From the NCBI GenBank assembly GCA_016873995.1, contig VGVR01000003.1:113190-177189 (forward strand): a stretch of 64,000 nt of DNA, read 5' to 3'. Made by a program: the position numbers and the translations under genes. Positions within the stretch are counted from its first letter, which is position 1, and each line of letters starts with the position of its first letter. Origin of the DNA: Gemmatimonadota bacterium (GTDB lineage: Bacteria; Gemmatimonadota; Gemmatimonadetes; Longimicrobiales; Gaopeijiaceae). This document shows, piece by piece, positions 36,575 to 45,602 of this stretch. The notes beneath the pieces were generated by a model. The model searched no databases. It was not told the DNA's origin and was given only the letters and a program-made list of their open reading frames with translations.

Positions 36575-37324
36575 ATGTCCCATCCGCATTTCGAGCATGT
36601 GGCCGAGCATCTGGCTCGGGTCCGTGACGGCTACCAGTTCATTCCCGACCCCGACCAGGTGTACCTGGGCCGGCAGGAGAAGGAACACCTGTGGGAGCTC
36701 GTCGGGCTTCGGCTACAGGGATGCCCCGTGGTGGTGCTGGCCGCCCTCCGCTTCCCACGCTTGGACCGCAAGGGTGTCGCGGACTCGCGCGAGTCTCTCG
36801 CCACCTACCTGTCGACGCCGGCGCCTGGGACGACCGGCGAGCGACGCCTCACGGCGCTCCTGCCCCACAAGGACCAGAAGATCCCACAGTTCCTCACCGG
36901 ATTGCGTGCGGGTCGCGAATTCGCTCCGGTGAGCATCGACCGTGTGCGCGTCGAGGTCGCCTTCGATTTCCGGGCCGACAACCATTCGACGCTCAAGGAA
37001 AGAAAGGACGCTGCGGGTCCGTTGCGCCAGCACTACTACCGGACCTCCGAGGGTCACGTGCTGCGCGGCGAGTCCCATGAGCTCAAGCCCATCGAGGGTG
37101 CGGAGCATCGCTTCGTCGCAGTGCGCTCGCCCGAGCAACTCTTGCCCGAGGGAGTGATCGCGCTGCCGACGATGTTTCTGGCCCACCGCTTCGTGGGCCT
37201 CCAGGTGGACGTGACCGACGAGGCTGCTCGCCTGGCGGTGCGGAACTGGGTGCCTTTCTTGCCGGCCACCGCCTCGCCGGACTCACTGATTCCGATGGGG
37301 CGGAAGAAGAAGGCAGGGGCCTAG
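36575..37324 (+). CDS. Hypothetical protein
   Basis: A 249-residue soluble protein without a recognised domain. Notable segments are YQFIPDPDQVYLGRQEKEHL, RLTALLPHKDQKIPQFLTG and the end LIPMGRKKKAGA. It looks like a mixed alpha/beta protein with a basic tail. ATG 36575 has no Shine-Dalgarno; a TAGCGT box lies at 36542. The upstream gap 36406-36574 shows nothing else. It overlaps the convergent GT2 gene by four bases. Confidence 0.55.
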   Translation: MSHPHFEHVAEHLARVRDGYQFIPDPDQVYLGRQEKEHLWELVGLRLQGCPVVVLAALRFPRLDRKGVADSRESLATYLSTPAPGTTGERRLTALLPHKDQKIPQFLTGLRAGREFAPVSIDRVRVEVAFDFRADNHSTLKERKDAAGPLRQHYYRTSEGHVLRGESHELKPIEGAEHRFVAVRSPEQLLPEGVIALPTMFLAHRFVGLQVDVTDEAARLAVRNWVPFLPATASPDSLIPMGRKKKAGA

Positions 37325-38301
37325 CCGCGGACCCTTCGGGCGAGACGGCGCCGCACCACGCCCCGCAGGGCTCGCAGCGTGGCGACCGTGTTCCACCACG
37401 CCAGCGTCACGACTTGGGCCGCCCGGCTGCGTCGCCACACGCCGTCGGCTGTGCGGAGCACCAGAGGCCAGAGTGATGGGCCGATCGGCATCAGGTAGCG
37501 GATCTGCCCGATCCACCAGCGCCGTTCAGCATCGCGCCACCGCCCTGGTCCGCGCACGCCGTGATCGGCCGGCTCCACCCGCTCGCGCACGAAGCGCAGG
37601 AAACGAGCGCCCGCTTCGAGCTTCTCACGTTGGTTCCTGCGCTTCGCGTCCGTGATGTTCAAGCCGCTCGCCCGCCAGCGCACGAGCCCCCTGCTCAGCG
37701 TGCGGATCTTGCCGCTCTCCGAGGACGAGAACCAGGCTACGTCGTCCGAGCACCATGCGACCGGGTAGTCCGGAAAGCCGCCCGCCCGATCGAAGGCGGC
37801 GCGCCGGAACACGTACTCGACCACGTAGCTGTTACGTTCGCCCCGGAGTCGGGAGTGGATGAAGTCGACCCCCGTTTCCTCGACGGGATGCAGCGCGTTG
37901 ACTGCGATGGTCTCGCCATGCCCATCGATCACTTCGGTGTTGAAGCGGAGCACGTTTTCGGGGCCCGCTGCGGCCAGCTGTTCGTGAACGGCGGCCACGC
38001 AGTCGGGAGTCATCAAGTCGTCGTCCGAGAAGAGCCACACCCACGGCTCGCCCGACAGCGCGACACACCGGTTCCAGTGCGCGGGCAGCGAGCGACCCCC
38101 GAGGTTCTCCGCGAACCTGTGGTAGACGATGTCCACGCCTGACCCCGCGAGCTCGGTACAGATGCGCCCGATCTCGGGCGGCCCGGCGTCGTCGCCGACG
38201 TAGACCTTGAAGCGGCGGTCCGTCTGCGCGACCACGGACGCGAGCGCGGCGCGGAAGAAGTCCGGCTTGTAGGCGGGGATCACGATGGCGAGGACATTCA
38301 T
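37321..38301 (-). CDS. Family 2 glycosyltransferase
   Basis: A 326-residue GT-A enzyme. It begins MNVLAIVIPAYKPDFFRAAL, with YVGDDAGPPE for nucleotide binding and WLFSDDDLMTPDC as the DxD-like metal site. The C-terminal ~80 residues are basic (RSRAAQVVTLAWWN; VVRRRLARRVRG), which may hold it at the membrane. It is divergent from the ABC exporter and shares that gene's -10 region. It likely adds a sugar to a lipid-linked or surface glycan; donor unknown. Confidence 0.8.
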   Translation of the reverse strand: MNVLAIVIPAYKPDFFRAALASVVAQTDRRFKVYVGDDAGPPEIGRICTELAGSGVDIVYHRFAENLGGRSLPAHWNRCVALSGEPWVWLFSDDDLMTPDCVAAVHEQLAAAGPENVLRFNTEVIDGHGETIAVNALHPVEETGVDFIHSRLRGERNSYVVEYVFRRAAFDRAGGFPDYPVAWCSDDVAWFSSSESGKIRTLSRGLVRWRASGLNITDAKRRNQREKLEAGARFLRFVRERVEPADHGVRGPGRWRDAERRWWIGQIRYLMPIGPSLWPLVLRTADGVWRRSRAAQVVTLAWWNTVATLRALRGVVRRRLARRVRG

Positions 38302-38320
38302 GGTGGGGAGACGCTATACT
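38291..38320 (+). promoter_or_regulatory. Divergent promoter with shared -10, leaderless to the ABC gene
   Basis: AGGACA (38291-38296) and TATACT (38315-38320) are 18 bases apart, and the ATG at 38327 comes six bases later, so the transcript should start at the ATG. On the minus strand the same bases read TAGCGT (38316-38311), nine bases before the GT2 ATG at 38301. The two genes therefore share overlapping -10 boxes. Confidence 0.5.
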
Positions 38321-38326
38321 CTGGAC

Positions 38327-40183
38327 ATGACCCCGCAGGCAAGCCCCAGCCGTGCCACGCCTTACGGCGTCCTGCGCCACTATTGGCGCGTCGCGGGGGT
38401 GCGCCCCTGGCACATCGTATTGCCGACGGTGCTGGTGCTCATCGCCGGTCTGTTCGAGGCCGCGTCGTTCTCGTTGCTGCTCCCGCTCACGAACGCCGTC
38501 GCCGAGAACTCGTTCGACTTCCTGAACGACTCTCGCCCGTTCGGGTGGATCCTGGCGCTCGTGCCGGAGTCGCTCGAGGGCTCGCCCGCCCGCGACGCCT
38601 TCCTCGTCGTGGTGACCGTCGCGCTCATCGTGCTGGGGCGCATCGGCAAGCTCGTCTTCGAGTACGTGCGCAGGCTCTACGTCGTCGAGCGCACCGAGCG
38701 GTACCGCGTCGCGGTCGGGGAGGAGACGTTCGGCCGGGTGCTGCAGTTCGGCCGTCAGTACTTCGAGGGCCACTCGCTCGGCAAGGTCGACGCGGAGATC
38801 GGGTGGTCGAGCTCGGTCATCGGCTTGCTGACCGCCGCAGAGGAAGTCTTCCGTTTCGTCATCGGGTTGGTGACGAAAGCGTTCGTGATGCTCGCGATCT
38901 CGCTGCCGCTCTCGATCGCGTTCGTGGTCACGCTCCCGTTCGTGCAGTGGTTCATGACCACGATCAACAGCCGGGTCCGCCGCATCTCGGCGCAGGGTGT
39001 CGAAGTCGACCGGCGCGTACGCGCGAGCATCTTGGACATCCTCGGCTCGACCCCGCTTGTGAAGGCGTACTCCCAGGAGAAGGCAGCGGCGGACGCGTAC
39101 GTCCACGTCCTACACGAGGCCCGGGACGTGGCGGTGCGCCGCGACCGGGTCATCAGCCTGCGTTATCCCGTGGAGGAGATGGTCGTCCTCCTCGTCATGG
39201 TGCTCGTGCAGGGGGCTGTCATCTACGCGGCTGGTGACTTCCGGCCCGGAGACCTGGCCTCGTTCGGTGCCTTCCTGCTGATTCTCCAGCAGTCACTCCC
39301 CGACTACAAGCACATGAGCATGTTCTCGGTGAAGCTGGCGGAGGAGTGGCCGCGCCTCGAGGCGGTGGCCGGGCTCTTCACGGACGAGGGGAAGTTCATG
39401 GTGCCCTCGGGGCCGAGGACGTTCTCGCACCTCGAGCGCGAAGTGTCGGTGCGAGGGCTGTCGTTCCAGTATCAGCCGGGGGTCGACACGCTCGTGGACA
39501 TCCACACCTCGCTCGCCGCGGGCAAGGTAACCGCGATCGTCGGGCGCACCGGCGCGGGCAAGACCACGTTCGTGGATCTGATCGCGCGCTTCTACGACTG
39601 CGAGCCCGGGCGCGTCCTCCTCGATGGCGTCGACATCCGCGAGTACTCGCTCCCCTCACTGCACGCCAAGATGGCGATCGTGAGCCAGGAGGTCTGGCTC
39701 CTCAACCGCACGCTCCGCGACAACCTCACCTTCGGTCTGGCGCGAAGGGCCAGCGACGCTGAGCTGGGCGCGGCTCTCCAGGACGTGGAACTGGGCGAGT
39801 TCGTGGCCGGGCTCCGCGAGGGACTCGACACGGAGATCGGCGACCGCGGCGTGCGTCTCTCCGGGGGACAGCGCCAGCGCGTCGCCCTGGCTCGCGCGCT
39901 CCTGCGCGACCCCGACATCCTGATTCTCGACGAGGCGACGTCTGCGCTGGACAGCCTGGTGGAGCAGCGCGTGGCGCGGGCCATCCAGCAGCGCGCCAAG
40001 GGGCGGACGCTCATCGTCATCGCTCACCGCCTGTCCACCATCCGCGACGCGGACCTCATCCTGGTGATGCACGAAGGACGCGTGGTGGAGCAGGGCTCCT
40101 GGGACGAGCTACTACGCAAGGAAGGCGCTTTCTACCGCCTTCACCAGGCCCAGTACGCCAAGGACGCGACCGTCGGCGCATAG
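38327..40183 (+). CDS. ABC exporter (fused permease and ATPase)
   Basis: A 618-residue half-transporter. Membrane helices occupy roughly residues 30-320; the ATPase has Walker A VGRTGAGKTT near 405, LSGGQRQRVALARALL near 510 and ILILDEATSALDS, with IAHRLSTI at the end. The type is that of lipid or lipid-linked oligosaccharide flippases (MsbA/PglK). An upstream in-frame extension to 38285 overlaps the divergent gene and is excluded by the promoter. The glycosyltransferases around it suggest a glycolipid or lipid-linked oligosaccharide substrate. It is the second exporter of this kind in the window. Confidence 0.87.
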   Translation: MTPQASPSRATPYGVLRHYWRVAGVRPWHIVLPTVLVLIAGLFEAASFSLLLPLTNAVAENSFDFLNDSRPFGWILALVPESLEGSPARDAFLVVVTVALIVLGRIGKLVFEYVRRLYVVERTERYRVAVGEETFGRVLQFGRQYFEGHSLGKVDAEIGWSSSVIGLLTAAEEVFRFVIGLVTKAFVMLAISLPLSIAFVVTLPFVQWFMTTINSRVRRISAQGVEVDRRVRASILDILGSTPLVKAYSQEKAAADAYVHVLHEARDVAVRRDRVISLRYPVEEMVVLLVMVLVQGAVIYAAGDFRPGDLASFGAFLLILQQSLPDYKHMSMFSVKLAEEWPRLEAVAGLFTDEGKFMVPSGPRTFSHLEREVSVRGLSFQYQPGVDTLVDIHTSLAAGKVTAIVGRTGAGKTTFVDLIARFYDCEPGRVLLDGVDIREYSLPSLHAKMAIVSQEVWLLNRTLRDNLTFGLARRASDAELGAALQDVELGEFVAGLREGLDTEIGDRGVRLSGGQRQRVALARALLRDPDILILDEATSALDSLVEQRVARAIQQRAKGRTLIVIAHRLSTIRDADLILVMHEGRVVEQGSWDELLRKEGAFYRLHQAQYAKDATVGA

Positions 40184-40226
40184 CAGGTCGGCGCGCGATG
40201 CCAGAGCTCGGGGCGGCAGCTCACCG

Positions 40227-41060
40227 TCAACCCCGCAGCCGTTCCAGCCGCCTCGACTCCTCGCGCCAGTGGGCGGCGGCGTCGCCGGGCACCCCCGCTG
40301 CCGCTCTCCGCATGGAGGTTACGGCCACCAGCTGTTCGAGCTGACGCTCCTCGAGCGGCCAGAGCATGTGCAGGAGCGGTTTGGTGGGGCGTGACAGGTC
40401 GAGCGTTGCGATCTCCGTCGGCCAGTACATCGCGTCGGGCTTTGGGAGCGTGCCGAGCCCGCGGCGCCCGCCGACGATCCCGAAGGCGAGCTCGTCGCCC
40501 AGCCAGCGGCCGAGGAGCGTCTGCCAGCGGAGCTGACGCAGCACCTCCGTCTCGTGGCAGACCCGGCACTCCTCCATGATCGCGAGCGCCGGAGCGCGCT
40601 CGAAGCAGAAGAGTCCGCTGTTCGTCTTCAGGTACGTGTTCAGGTCGAAGCGGTGGATGAGCGCCCGCGTGGAGAAGCCATGGTGAGTGCGATCGTCCCC
40701 GGCAGTCAGGTGCTCTCCGATCATGGCCATGTCGGCCGTGTCGAGCGCCGTCCAGAGGTGATCGAGGGTCCCGAGTACGATGCAGTCGGCGTCGACAAAC
40801 ATGGTCGCCTCGAAGGGACTGGCCGCTGCCGTGCCGAACTTGAGCGCGCGGCCCCGGCGGAAGCGCGCCGGCACCAGCGTGATCTCGTCGAAGGCGCGCG
40901 CGTAGCGCGCCCGCGCGACACCGGCTAGCGCATCGTCCGCGGCCAGCGCGATGGGAAGCGACGTGTGCGCGCGCAGCGAGAGCGCCATGTCCACGGCCAT
41001 CTCGAGGTAGCGCGGGTCGCGCGCCGCCAGAGTCAGGTAGCCGCGACTCGGCGTTGACAC
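40227..41060 (-). CDS. Putative nucleotide-sugar-dependent glycosyltransferase
   Basis: A 277-residue protein with the layout of GT8/GT32-type enzymes: YLTLAARDPRYLEMAVDMAL at the start, RGRALKFGTAAASPFEATMF and a DxD motif in FVDADCIVLG, then NTYLKTNSGLFCFERAPA and HMLWPLEE near the end. There is no membrane helix. GTG 41060 has GAGG seven bases upstream. It is downstream of the cellulose-synthase-like gene, 22 bases apart, on the same strand, so both are probably cotranscribed. The sugar is unknown. Confidence 0.65.
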   Translation of the reverse strand: MSTPSRGYLTLAARDPRYLEMAVDMALSLRAHTSLPIALAADDALAGVARARYARAFDEITLVPARFRRGRALKFGTAAASPFEATMFVDADCIVLGTLDHLWTALDTADMAMIGEHLTAGDDRTHHGFSTRALIHRFDLNTYLKTNSGLFCFERAPALAIMEECRVCHETEVLRQLRWQTLLGRWLGDELAFGIVGGRRGLGTLPKPDAMYWPTEIATLDLSRPTKPLLHMLWPLEERQLEQLVAVTSMRRAAAGVPGDAAAHWREESRRLERLRG

Positions 41061-41082
41061 CCGTGTCCTCGCTCGCCGGCGA

Positions 41083-42561
41083 TCAGGCCAGCTTGGGGGA
41101 CATCTGCATCTGCGCGACGAGCCCGAGGCACATCGCCCAGAAGACCAGCGGCACCGCCCACAGCCCTTCGCCGCGGCTCATCAGCACCGCCGTGGTCATG
41201 AGGCAGTAGCCGATGACGGCGAGCTCCGCGAAGAAGGTCCAGTGCAGCGGGCTCGCATATGCACGCGCGGCAGTCTTCGCCGCGGGCGCGCCGGGAGGGC
41301 GATTCGACTTGGGAGTGCGCACGAACTCGCCTCCGGCCTCCAGGAAGCCCTGCACTTGGCCGGCGGAGTTGTTCACCATGAGCCCGATGCCGACGCAGAT
41401 GCCGGCCACGATCTCGCCGATCGAGGCGAGCGACCAGCGGCCGTCGCGCTCCACGACGGTGATCGCGAAGCTGAGCGGCGCGACCAGGATCGCGACACCC
41501 ATGAACATCTGCAGGATCCAGAAGAGGGTGCGGTCCATGTACAAGACCGCCCACGGCCAGAGAAGCAGGTTGGTGAGCAGGATCGGGTGGATCGCGTACC
41601 CCGCGAGCAGGAAGGCTTCCTCCCAGCGGTCGTGCAGGATGCCCTTGGCGGCCATCACCCGTCCGGTCAGGCTCTTGAAGCACTGCGCGTTCCCCTTGGC
41701 CCAGCGGTGCTGCTGCGCCTTGAATGCGCGCATGTGCCCGGGGATTTCGTTGACGACGGCTACGCGGTGCACGTAGTCGCCCCGCCAGCCGCGGAGCGCG
41801 CACCGATAGCTCAGGTCGAGATCCTCGGTGAGGGTGTCCGCCGACCACCCGCCGGCTTCCTCGACCGCCTTGCGGCGCCAGATGCCCGCCGACCCGTTGA
41901 ACGTGGTCACGTCGCCGACGAACGCGCGCGTCGGCTTCTGCACGAAGAAGTGACGGTCGATGAGGAGCGCGAGCGCCGAGGAGAAGAGGTTCTTCACGGG
42001 TCCACCGAACGACCAGCGCGCTTGCACGAACGCGACCTTCGGGTCATCGAACGCGCGCTCCTCGACGAGCAAGCGACGGAGGAAGCTGGGCTCGGGCACG
42101 AAGTCCGCATCGAAGACCGCGAAGAACTCCGCTTCGGTATGCTCGAGCCCGGCCGCGAGCGCTCCCGCCTTGTAGCCCTGACGGTTGTCGCGGTGGAGGT
42201 GCTCGATACGGACGCCCGTCTTCTGCATTTCCTCGACGACCTCGGCGACGATGTGCCGGGTCTCGTCGGTGGAGTCGTCGAGCACCTGCACGTCGAACCG
42301 ATCCCGCGGGTAGTCCTGCGCGGCAGCCGCCCGGATGATCTGCTCGGCCGTGGTCCGCTCGTTGTAGAGCGGGATCTGGATGGTGACCGTCGGCGCCGCC
42401 GCGTCACCCCGTGCGGTCTGGCCCTGCGGGGCTCCCTCGAACGTGGCGTGGATGGCCGCCCGATTCCTCAGGAACCGCCACAGCATGCGCAGCTCGATGA
42501 AGGCGAACGCCGACGCGAGCAACGCGGCTAGGGCATAGAGGAGGGTGAGGGCGACCTGCAT
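41083..42561 (-). CDS. Processive-type membrane glycosyltransferase (GT2, cellulose-synthase-like)
   Basis: A 492-residue integral membrane enzyme. One helix lies at residues 1-30. The GT domain has VTIQIPLYNE, DDSTDET, FDADFVPEP and TEDLDLSYR (catalytic ED), then QQHRWAKGN (the QxxRW motif). Four or five helices follow (AIHPILLTNLLLWPWAVLY; LFWILQMFMGVAILVAPLSF; GEIVAGICVGIGLMV; AVIGYCLMTTAVLM). This matches synthases of beta-linked polymers or of glycolipids such as CsLA-type glucomannan-like enzymes. ATG 42561 starts the first helix; a longer upstream frame is spurious. The product is undetermined. Confidence 0.83.
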   Translation of the reverse strand: MQVALTLLYALAALLASAFAFIELRMLWRFLRNRAAIHATFEGAPQGQTARGDAAAPTVTIQIPLYNERTTAEQIIRAAAAQDYPRDRFDVQVLDDSTDETRHIVAEVVEEMQKTGVRIEHLHRDNRQGYKAGALAAGLEHTEAEFFAVFDADFVPEPSFLRRLLVEERAFDDPKVAFVQARWSFGGPVKNLFSSALALLIDRHFFVQKPTRAFVGDVTTFNGSAGIWRRKAVEEAGGWSADTLTEDLDLSYRCALRGWRGDYVHRVAVVNEIPGHMRAFKAQQHRWAKGNAQCFKSLTGRVMAAKGILHDRWEEAFLLAGYAIHPILLTNLLLWPWAVLYMDRTLFWILQMFMGVAILVAPLSFAITVVERDGRWSLASIGEIVAGICVGIGLMVNNSAGQVQGFLEAGGEFVRTPKSNRPPGAPAAKTAARAYASPLHWTFFAELAVIGYCLMTTAVLMSRGEGLWAVPLVFWAMCLGLVAQMQMSPKLA

Positions 42562-42711
42562 CGTCTCGTGGGCGCGAGTTACCCTTCGGGACGCAACACC
42601 GATGGGCGGGAAACGGTATCCAAGTTCGGGCGACGATGGAACCCTAGTGGTCGAGCCACTATGCCGAGTCGTCGACCCAACCTGCCATGCCCGTGCCCAC
42701 GGGCTTACATC

Positions 42712-42717
42712 TATCTT
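42712..42717 (+). promoter_or_regulatory. -10-like TATCTT, leaderless arrangement
   Basis: TATCTT ends seven bases before the ATG at 42725, and there is no ribosome site. The TTACATCTATCTTT stretch is the only A/T-rich patch in the divergent gap to the GT2 gene. Confidence 0.45.
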
Positions 42718-42724
42718 TCGTTCC

Positions 42725-44545
42725 ATGCCCGCAACCCAGCTGGATACTTCGGCACGCCCGGTGCGCCACCTACTGGCACGAACGGCTAGTCCGCTGCGCC
42801 GAATCACAGGCCTGGGCGTTGCGCTCTTGGCTTGGGCGTGGCCTGCCGCCGCGCAGGATGCTCCCCCCGACACGACGGCGACGGAGCTCTGCACCAACGG
42901 GATCATCACCGCGATCGACGTGGAGAGCCGCTCGGTCTACGACCCCGAGTCGACGAGGATCGGCCCGCTCGCCTGGACCTACCGCTTCCTCAACTTGCTG
43001 CACGTCAACACGAACCAGTCGTTCATTCGGCGGGAGCTGCTATTCAAGGAGGGCGACTGCTTCGATCCGTTCCTGCTGCAGGAGTCATTCCGACTGATCG
43101 ATTCGTACGGCTTCATGATGGTGGAGGACATCTCGGAATTCGACGACGGGCAGGGCGGACACCGCGTCACCGTCATCACCCGTGACGAGTGGTCTACGAA
43201 GGTCGACATCGGCCCGGCGTACGACGACAACCTCTACATCGAGCGAGCCCAGGTCACCGAGGAGAACTTCCTCGGCAACGGCATCTTCGCCGAGTTCACG
43301 CACTACGCGCGGCGCGAGACCAAGACCCAGTCGTTCGGCCTGCGCACACCGCGCTTCTTCGGCCGCTCCGACGCAGGGATCGCCGCGGGACGCACGCGCT
43401 CGGGCAAGTTCATCGACCAGTACTGGCGCTACCCATTCCTGGGCGAAGCGAATCGCGTCGCGGTGCGTCAGGGGTACACGTACGGAACGGACTTCTTCGC
43501 CTACGCGACCGACGGTGCCGCGCCGTACACGCAGGTGCTGCTGCCGGTGCGCCGCGAGCTCGCCGAGCTCTCGGGCGCGTACCGCTTCGGCGATCCGGGC
43601 GCGTCCGTCATTCTGGGCGCGAGTCTTACCCGCGACGTGGTTACCTATCCGCTGCCGATCGAGGTCACGTACGGCGACTGGGACGTGCGCGAACCCGTCT
43701 CGCGCGACAGCGTGCCGACCCGGCTCGTGGACCAGCTGCGCGAGTTCTCGGCCACGCGCGTTGCGCTGCACCTCGGCACGCGCCGTCTGCGGTACGCCGA
43801 GTACGTCGGACTGGATGCACTCCGGGAGACGACGCTGACCGGACTGGGCATCTATGCCGGGGCGACCTTCGGCCGCACCCTGCCGATCCTGGCTGCCGGG
43901 CGCGCCCCCCGGGAGAACGACTGGTACGCGCGCGGGCACGTCAGCTTCACGCAGCCCCTGGGCGCGTCATTGGTTCACGGAAGCGTCTCGCTCGAGGCCC
44001 GACACATCGCGGCGGGGTGGCGTGACTTCTTGGCCGAGGGCGAGCTGGTGGCCTACGGCCGCGCGTCGTGGCTTCCTTGGCAGACGTGGTTCTTCCGCGC
44101 GTCGACGGCGAGCGCCTGGGATACGACGCTCCCCTACCAGCTGAGCCTCGGTGGTCGCGAGGGAGTTCGCTCACTCACGGAAGACCGGTATCCCGGGGGG
44201 CGCATGCTGCGGTTCATCGCCGAGAACCGGATCGTCTTCCCGCGGCCCACCGATACGGCCGACCTGGGCATGACCCTCTTCGGCGACCTGGGGCAGGTGT
44301 GGGCGGGCGAGGCGCCCTTCGGCGTGGACTCCGGATGGCAGGCCGCGCTCGGCGTGGGGCTTCGCATCGGGCTTCCAAACGGCACCCGTAACGTTTGGCG
44401 GACGGACCTCGCCTTTCCGGTTCATGGCGGGGGGAGCGGACCGATCTTCCGCGTCAATCTCGAGCTCAACCGCCTGCGCTCCGGGTTCCAGACCCCGGAA
44501 GTGATTCGGAGCCACCGCTTCCGCGTGGGGGCGGAGACTTTCTAG
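42725..44545 (+). CDS. BamA/TamA-like outer-membrane beta-barrel protein
   Basis: A 606-residue exported protein. A basic N-terminus and hydrophobic stretch (ITGLGVALLAWAWPAAAQ) form the signal peptide, cut near residue 40. The first mature part has a POTRA-like pattern (FIRRELLFKEGDCFDPFLLQ; VTVITRDEWSTKV), followed by a long beta-barrel with alternating strands. It closes with FGDLGQVWAG and a C-terminal VGAETF ending in Phe, as outer-membrane proteins do. Omp85-type proteins insert or export other proteins or lipids. BamA itself is longer (about 750-800 residues), so this is a smaller surface-antigen-type member. Confidence 0.75.
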   Translation: MPATQLDTSARPVRHLLARTASPLRRITGLGVALLAWAWPAAAQDAPPDTTATELCTNGIITAIDVESRSVYDPESTRIGPLAWTYRFLNLLHVNTNQSFIRRELLFKEGDCFDPFLLQESFRLIDSYGFMMVEDISEFDDGQGGHRVTVITRDEWSTKVDIGPAYDDNLYIERAQVTEENFLGNGIFAEFTHYARRETKTQSFGLRTPRFFGRSDAGIAAGRTRSGKFIDQYWRYPFLGEANRVAVRQGYTYGTDFFAYATDGAAPYTQVLLPVRRELAELSGAYRFGDPGASVILGASLTRDVVTYPLPIEVTYGDWDVREPVSRDSVPTRLVDQLREFSATRVALHLGTRRLRYAEYVGLDALRETTLTGLGIYAGATFGRTLPILAAGRAPRENDWYARGHVSFTQPLGASLVHGSVSLEARHIAAGWRDFLAEGELVAYGRASWLPWQTWFFRASTASAWDTTLPYQLSLGGREGVRSLTEDRYPGGRMLRFIAENRIVFPRPTDTADLGMTLFGDLGQVWAGEAPFGVDSGWQAALGVGLRIGLPNGTRNVWRTDLAFPVHGGGSGPIFRVNLELNRLRSGFQTPEVIRSHRFRVGAETF

Positions 44546-44563
44546 GCCGGCACTCGGGCGGGC

Positions 44564-44569
44564 TATATT
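44564..44569 (+). promoter_or_regulatory. -10 box (TATATT) for thyX
   Basis: TATATT matches five of six consensus bases and lies 38 bases before the thyX ATG. No good -35 and no ribosome site are visible. Confidence 0.4.
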
Positions 44570-44606
44570 CGTCGTTCCGCACCGCCGCCCTTCCGCCGCA
44601 CACGCC

Positions 44607-45584
44607 ATGGACACCAAGCGATCGACGATTCCCGCGGCCGAGGAGATCCTGGGGAAGTACTACCGCGTTCTCGACCATGGCTTCGTGGCGCTCGTCGACT
44701 ACATGGGCTCCGATGAGGCGGTCGAGCAGGCCGCGCGCGTAAGTTACGGTGCCGGGACGCGCAAGGTGTCGGAGACGCGCGGGCTCATCCGTTACCTGCG
44801 CCGACACCGGCACACGACGCCCTCGGAGATGGTCGAGTTCAAGTTCCATTGCGCGATGCCGATGTTCGTCGCACGTCAGTGGATTCGGCACCGGACGGCC
44901 TCCGTGAATGAGTTGTCCGCAAGGTATTCGCTGATGCCGTTGCTCTTCTATACGCCCAAGGCCGAGCAGTTCGAGCTGCAGAGCCGCTCCAACAAGCAGG
45001 GGAGGGAAGGGGGCGCACCCGCGGAGGTCTACCGTGAGGCCATTGAGCGATGGGAGCGTCTACGGGCCGACGCGAGCGATACCTACCGGTGGATGGTCGA
45101 GGAAGACGTCGCGCGCGAGCTCGCGCGCATCGACCTGCCGGTGTCCATGTATACGCAGTGGTACTGGAAGGTGGACTTGCACAACCTCCTGCACTTCCTG
45201 TCGCTCAGGGTCGATCCACGCGCGCAGTGGGAGATCCAGGAGTTCGCACGGGCGATCGCGGGTATGGTGAAGCGCGTGGCTCCGCTCTCCTACGAGGCCT
45301 GGGTGGACTACGACTTGGAGGCACGGCCGCTCACGCGAGCCGAGCGAGACATCCTCTCGCGGCTGGTGGACGCCTCGAGCGAGGCCATCGCGGCACGCGG
45401 GGGGGCGCGCGTCTCCAAGGACGACATGAAGCAGGCCGGCCTCGCTCCACGCGAGGTCCGCGAGCTGCTGGAAAAGCTCCAGGCCCCGGCCCGGCCCGAC
45501 TTCGAGCTCGACCTGGCGCGGTTCCGTTCCGCCGAGGAGGTCTCAGCGGAGATGTACCAGGCAGTGCCGGGCGACTTCCAGTAG
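44607..45584 (+). CDS. thyX: FAD-dependent thymidylate synthase
   Basis: A 325-residue ThyX. The diagnostic RHRxxSxNExSxR motif is present as RHRTASVNELSAR (residues 94-106), preceded by HTTPSEMVEFKFH, which contacts FAD. The central RIDLPVSMYTQWYWKVDLHNLLHFL is also typical. It makes dTMP from dUMP with methylenetetrahydrofolate and NADPH and replaces ThyA. The protein is longer than the common 220-250 residues because of a C-terminal extension with SAEEVSAEMYQAVPGDFQ. It is followed after 18 bases by the asparaginase-like gene. Confidence 0.95.
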   Translation: MDTKRSTIPAAEEILGKYYRVLDHGFVALVDYMGSDEAVEQAARVSYGAGTRKVSETRGLIRYLRRHRHTTPSEMVEFKFHCAMPMFVARQWIRHRTASVNELSARYSLMPLLFYTPKAEQFELQSRSNKQGREGGAPAEVYREAIERWERLRADASDTYRWMVEEDVARELARIDLPVSMYTQWYWKVDLHNLLHFLSLRVDPRAQWEIQEFARAIAGMVKRVAPLSYEAWVDYDLEARPLTRAERDILSRLVDASSEAIAARGGARVSKDDMKQAGLAPREVRELLEKLQAPARPDFELDLARFRSAEEVSAEMYQAVPGDFQ

Positions 45585-45602
45585 AGTCACAGGGGATACT
45601 CC

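Noticed and set aside
38285..38326. ABC exporter start at 38285
   Set aside because: It would overlap the divergent GT2 gene and lie upstream of the TATACT box; ATG 38327 fits the promoter and the protein family.
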